Below are positions 61,099 to 64,000 of a stretch of 64,000 nt of DNA, in pieces; position 1 is the first letter of the stretch; every line of letters starts with the position of its first letter. The stretch comes from Planctomycetota bacterium. GTDB lineage: Bacteria; Planctomycetota; B15-G4; SIAN01. The stretch lies in NCBI GenBank assembly GCA_016795285.1, contig JAEUIC010000028.1, forward strand, positions 89,231-153,230, given 5' to 3'. Below the pieces are notes generated by a model. That model made no database searches. It saw nothing but the letters and a program-made list of their open reading frames with translations, and had not been told where the DNA came from. The translations under genes and the position numbers were made by a program.

Positions 61099-63306
61099 AT
61101 GACTCCCATGCCGCTCGCCGCCGCCGTCGCCTTGCTGCTCGTGCCGTTCGCCGCGCCGCTCGTCGCGCAGACCGGCGGCGATCGCGGCGGCCCGCCGCCC
61201 GCCGGCTTGAGCCGCGAGCAGACCTGGCCGGCGCCGACCGCCGAGGATTGGCAGCGCCCCTGCCTCATCCCGTTCCAGCGCACGTGGGAGGACGCCCTCG
61301 CGGTCGCGAAGGAGCAGGGCAAGGCGATCCTGATCTGCGTCAACATGGACGGCGAGATCGCGAGCGAGCACTACGCCGGGATCCGCTACCGCCAGCCCGA
61401 GATCGCCGCCCTCTACGAGCCCTACGTCTGTGTGCTCGCCTCGGTCTACCGCCATACGCCGCGCGATCACGACGAGGCGGGGCAGCGGATCTGCTGCCCG
61501 CGCTTCGGCTCGGTCACCTGCGGTGAGCACATCGCCATCGAGCCCTTCCTCTTCGAGCGCTACTTCGAAGGCGTGCGCGTGGCGCCCCGCCACATCATGG
61601 TCGAGCTCGACGGGCAGGAGACCTACGACGTCTATTACGCGTGGGACACCGACTCGGTGTTCTCCGCGATCAAGAAGGGCATCGCCGATCGGCAGGCGCC
61701 GCCGCCGACCGTCGTGCGCGGGGACCGGCCGATCCTGGAGCGCGTCGCGAGCCGCGACGTCGTCGATCGCACCGCCGTGGAGAAGGCCTTCGCCGACGGC
61801 GACGCGGCGCTGAAGCAGGCCTTGCTGGAGGCGGCGAAGAAGCACGCCGCGAGCGAACCTCTCGATCTCCTGCGCCAAGGCATCTTCGGCCTCGATGCCA
61901 ACCAGAACCGCCTCGCGCGCGAAGCGCTCGCCGGCCTCGGCTCGGAGAGTGCGGCCGTGCTGATGGTCGATGCGCTGCGCTCGCCGCTCGAAGCACAGGA
62001 ACGCGAGCCGCTGATCGCCGCGCTGGAGCGCATCGGCCAGACCTCGCCCCGCGCGAAGACCTACGCGAACGTGCAGCGCGGACTCGGCACGCGCTCCGCG
62101 GCGGTCGACGCAGCGGCCTGGAAGACGCGCCTCGAGGCCGCCGAGCCCGCCGAGCTCGTGCAGCAGCGCTACGAAGCGCAGGCGAAGTTCGAGTCGAGCT
62201 CGCAGAAGCTCGACGCCGGCGTCGAGGACCCGCAGGCGCTCCTCGACCTCGCTGAATCCTGCGTGGCGCTCGCCGCCTCTCCCGACACGAAGCGTCAGCG
62301 CGCGCGGCTCTACTGGCGCGACGCCTACGATCAAGCGCGCCGCGCCGAGCAGCTCGCGGGCGAATCGGCGCGAGCGCACGCGGTGCTCGCGCTCGCGGCC
62401 TACTACCTCGGTCAGCGCGAAGAAGCGCACGAGCGCGTCGCGAAGGCGTTCGCGGGCGAGCCGAGCGCCGCGGAGACCTGGCAAGGGATGGCCTTGCTCG
62501 CGCTCTTCGCCGAGGCGCGCCGCGGCGCGATCGAGAGCGCGTTGCGCGAGCGCAAGGAATGGCCGCCGCAATGGCTCGCCGATGTGAACACCGCCTACGC
62601 GCTCCTCGCGCGCCATCCGCTCGGCACCGCCCAGCAGGTCGCGCAGCACGTCGACTTCCTGCTGAAGCTCCGCGCCGCCGGACCTGCGGATCAAGCGCTG
62701 GAGCAGGGCTTGCAGCGCTTCCCCGACGCTTGGGATCTCCACGCGAGCTTGCGCGGTCGCGTGCTCTACGATCGCGGCGTCGACGGACTCGAGCCCGAGT
62801 ACGCGCGGCGCCTCGAAGCGCAGGCCTCGGGGACGTTGGCGTGGTATGCGGCGTACGCGTCGCTCGTCACCGCCGAATACCGCCGCCGCGAGAAGGACCC
62901 GGTCCGCGCGCGCGAAGCCTATGAGCGCGCTCTGGCGCTCTACGCGCGCGCGACGCAGCTCGAGGAGTCGCTGCGCGACACCGCGGATCACTACGCGGCG
63001 ATGGCTCTGGCGGGCGAAGCGCGCCTCGCGCTGGAGGCGAACGAGCTCCCGAGCGCGGTGGACTTGCTCCTCGCTTCCTTCGCGCGGAAGGAGACCGCCG
63101 CCGCGAGCGAGGACGGGCTCAACATCTCGCCCGTGATGACCGCGAAGACGCTGCGCGCGCGGCTGCAGGAGACGCAGCAGCAGGATCTGCTCGCGAAGCT
63201 GCAAGCCGCTCTCGACGCCCTCGATCCGCGCTTGCTCGAGCTGCCCGAATGGGATCGCGGCGGCGTGCCGCCCGGCGGGGCGCAGCGCCCGCGCCAGCGG
63301 CGCTGA
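61099..63306 (+). CDS. Secreted thioredoxin-fold protein with helical repeats, no CxxC
   Basis: 735 aa with a signal peptide (LAAAVALLLVPFAAPLVAQ). Residues about 60-195 follow the thioredoxin-like pattern of thiol proteins (WEDALAVAKEQGKAILICVNMDGEIASEHY; PRHIMVELDGQETYDVYYAWD), but the CxxC position is M-D-G-E, so redox activity at that site is lost. A separate cysteine cluster ICCPRFGSVTCGEH lies in the domain. The remaining ~520 residues are HEAT/TPR-like helices (ALEQGLQRFPDAWDLHASLRGRVLYDRGVDG). GAA, GAT and CAA codons become noticeably more frequent after about 61860. It stands alone and is followed by a palindrome and a non-coding region. Confidence 0.8.
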   Translation: MTPMPLAAAVALLLVPFAAPLVAQTGGDRGGPPPAGLSREQTWPAPTAEDWQRPCLIPFQRTWEDALAVAKEQGKAILICVNMDGEIASEHYAGIRYRQPEIAALYEPYVCVLASVYRHTPRDHDEAGQRICCPRFGSVTCGEHIAIEPFLFERYFEGVRVAPRHIMVELDGQETYDVYYAWDTDSVFSAIKKGIADRQAPPPTVVRGDRPILERVASRDVVDRTAVEKAFADGDAALKQALLEAAKKHAASEPLDLLRQGIFGLDANQNRLAREALAGLGSESAAVLMVDALRSPLEAQEREPLIAALERIGQTSPRAKTYANVQRGLGTRSAAVDAAAWKTRLEAAEPAELVQQRYEAQAKFESSSQKLDAGVEDPQALLDLAESCVALAASPDTKRQRARLYWRDAYDQARRAEQLAGESARAHAVLALAAYYLGQREEAHERVAKAFAGEPSAAETWQGMALLALFAEARRGAIESALRERKEWPPQWLADVNTAYALLARHPLGTAQQVAQHVDFLLKLRAAGPADQALEQGLQRFPDAWDLHASLRGRVLYDRGVDGLEPEYARRLEAQASGTLAWYAAYASLVTAEYRRREKDPVRAREAYERALALYARATQLEESLRDTADHYAAMALAGEARLALEANELPSAVDLLLASFARKETAAASEDGLNISPVMTAKTLRARLQETQQQDLLAKLQAALDALDPRLLELPEWDRGGVPPGGAQRPRQRR

Positions 63307-63307
63307 G

Positions 63308-63321
63308 CGCGCCGCGGCGCG
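63308..63321. terminator. Candidate terminator after the thioredoxin-fold gene
   Basis: CGCGCCGCGGCGCG is a perfect 14-base palindrome 2 bases after the stop codon and is followed by TTCCTTCGT. Confidence 0.45.
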
Positions 63322-63848
63322 TTCCTTCGTCGCTCGGGCTCGCGGTCAGCTTGGGCCGGAAGTCCTTTCCACCAGCCTCGATGCGCCTCTCGCGCCGGCC
63401 GCCAGAGTCCTTGGGCCGCAAAAGTCACGGTGCTCGAGTCGAGTTTCGAACCCAAGGACTGCTCCTTCTCGCTGCGCAGCAGAGCGTCGCTCTCGCCCTA
63501 CCGTCGCGCGGGCGGCGAACCAGTGTCTATCGACGTGGATCTAGCGTCGACGCGTCCAGCGTGCGGGTGCGCGCGTGAACGCAAGAAGCGAGAGCGAGAG
63601 GCGTTCGAACGGAAGACCGCGCAGGCGCTACGCCCGGCCCTACGGCGAAGCAAGCGCCGCGCCCGACGCGCGCGTGCCGCGTCGGTGGTGTTCGATGGTC
63701 GACGAGCGAACCACGCGAGCGAGAAACGCGGAACGCAGCGCGTCGTGCACGTCGCTTGCTGCGCCTCCGGGCGCGGCTTCGCTACGTCGATAGACGTCGT
63801 GCGCCGTTTCGGAGCCCGGTGGAGGCGGGGTCTCCTAAACTCTTGATA

Positions 63849-63878
63849 TTGGGAGCGTTCTGACTTCGATGCTATAAC
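63849..63878 (+). promoter_or_regulatory. Promoter candidate TTGGGA, 18-base spacer, TATAAC
   Basis: This is the most AT-rich spot in the window. TATAAC (63873-63878) matches the -10 consensus at 5 of 6 positions, and TTGGGA matches -35 at 4 of 6. Another -35-like TTGATA lies at 63843 but the spacing is too long. No gene start is seen in the remaining 120 bases, so a stable-RNA or long-leader transcript is possible. Confidence 0.4.
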
Positions 63879-64000
63879 GCCGTCGAGGGACTCGGTGTAC
63901 CACGCCCGCGCGGCGGCAGGGCGGAGTGCGTCAGCGCGAGGCTACGCGGCCTCTGGATTCGGCGAGGTTCGCTCGCGGTCGGCCGGCGTGCTTGGTGTGC

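Larger units (their letters stand above)
63307..64000. other. 694-base region without a convincing gene
   Basis: No reading frame here has a credible protein; the longest, about 138 codons on the plus strand, is Arg/Ser low-complexity. GC content is lower than in neighbouring genes. It holds a 10-bp inverted repeat AGTCCTTGGG/CCCAAGGACT (63406-63415 and 63452-63461) with a 36-base loop. It also holds a 12-bp inverted repeat GTCTATCGACGT/ACGTCGATAGAC (63525-63536 and 63784-63795). An AT-rich island near 63835-63880 contains a promoter candidate. It may be a leader upstream of an operon beyond the window edge. Confidence 0.6.

Noticed and set aside
63430..63470. tRNA-like T-loop (TTCGAAC / TTCGAAA on either strand)
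   Set aside because: The adjacent T-stem does not pair on the plus strand. On the minus strand the stem needs two wobbles and no acceptor stem can be found at the right distance.
63430..63846. A 138-codon plus-strand frame near the window end
   Set aside because: It is Arg/Ser-rich with no RBS or known domain, runs through two inverted repeats, and looks like chance coding in a non-coding region.

Overview
The window is about 64 kb of very GC-rich, densely packed bacterial chromosome. I place it in the Planctomycetota, probably one of the high-GC lineages. The reasons are a DUF1501 plus DUF1549/DUF1553 (PSCyt1/PSCyt2/PSD1) pair, a DUF1080 plus DUF6797 plus beta-propeller protein next to a multihaem cytochrome, a Tat-exported xylose-isomerase-like TIM barrel, many secreted FG-GAP/ASPIC-UnbV proteins, and a MoxR/DUF58/Bat operon. 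GTG starts are common, and 4-base stop/start overlaps mark many operons. I see no rRNA, tRNA, CRISPR array, insertion sequence or prophage. This is a chromosomal housekeeping and secretion region rather than a mobile island.

Layout. 1-2373 is the 3' end of an EF-hand membrane protein and ends at a strong hairpin terminator. 2469-8969 (minus) is an operon of a DUF1080/propeller protein, a five-haem cytochrome and a DTW-domain tRNA modification enzyme. 9172-11843 (plus) holds a sulfatase-like/TPR protein and a small unknown protein. 11862-17542 (minus) holds an M14 carboxypeptidase, a DEAD-box helicase, an NTF2-like lipoprotein and a methyltransferase. 17650-22959 (minus) is topA followed by an ABC transporter pair and an EEP-fold enzyme, all overlapping. 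23130-26449 (plus) is a subtilase with FG-GAP repeats and a DinB-like protein. 26485-30919 (minus) holds ppa, an exported Fe superoxide dismutase, a CRTAC1-like protein and a small unknown protein. 30990-34332 contains an unusual SDR, an orphan membrane module, yebC and a SUI1 factor. 34372-38951 (minus) is the DUF1501 and DUF1549/1553 pair. 39091-44215 (plus) has an M13 peptidase, a HEAT-like protein and an OPT transporter. 44337-51973 (plus) is a run of an SGNH hydrolase, two UnbV proteins, a TPR lipoprotein and a bacilliredoxin. 52144-53630 has a small secreted protein behind a possible Shine-Dalgarno-sequestering hairpin, and a TIM-barrel isomerase. 53701-60986 (minus) is the moxR-DUF58-bat operon. 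61099-63306 is a thioredoxin-fold/TPR protein. 63307-64000 is non-coding.

How the genes work together. The dominant theme is the cell envelope. There are secreted peptidases (S8, M13, M14), sugar and sulfate/phosphate-ester enzymes, c-type cytochromes, Ca-binding propellers, and an aerotolerance-type VWA operon. A recurring upstream element of the form GCTAnnnT, a TANNNT-type -10 box, precedes most transcription units. In at least three cases it sits exactly six bases before the start codon, which implies leaderless mRNAs. The most interesting leads are this promoter and leaderless architecture, the SD-sequestering hairpin at 52087-52135, the UnbV-rich operon at 44337-51973, an SDR lacking its catalytic tyrosine, and a lone sensor-type membrane domain cut off at its signalling helix.
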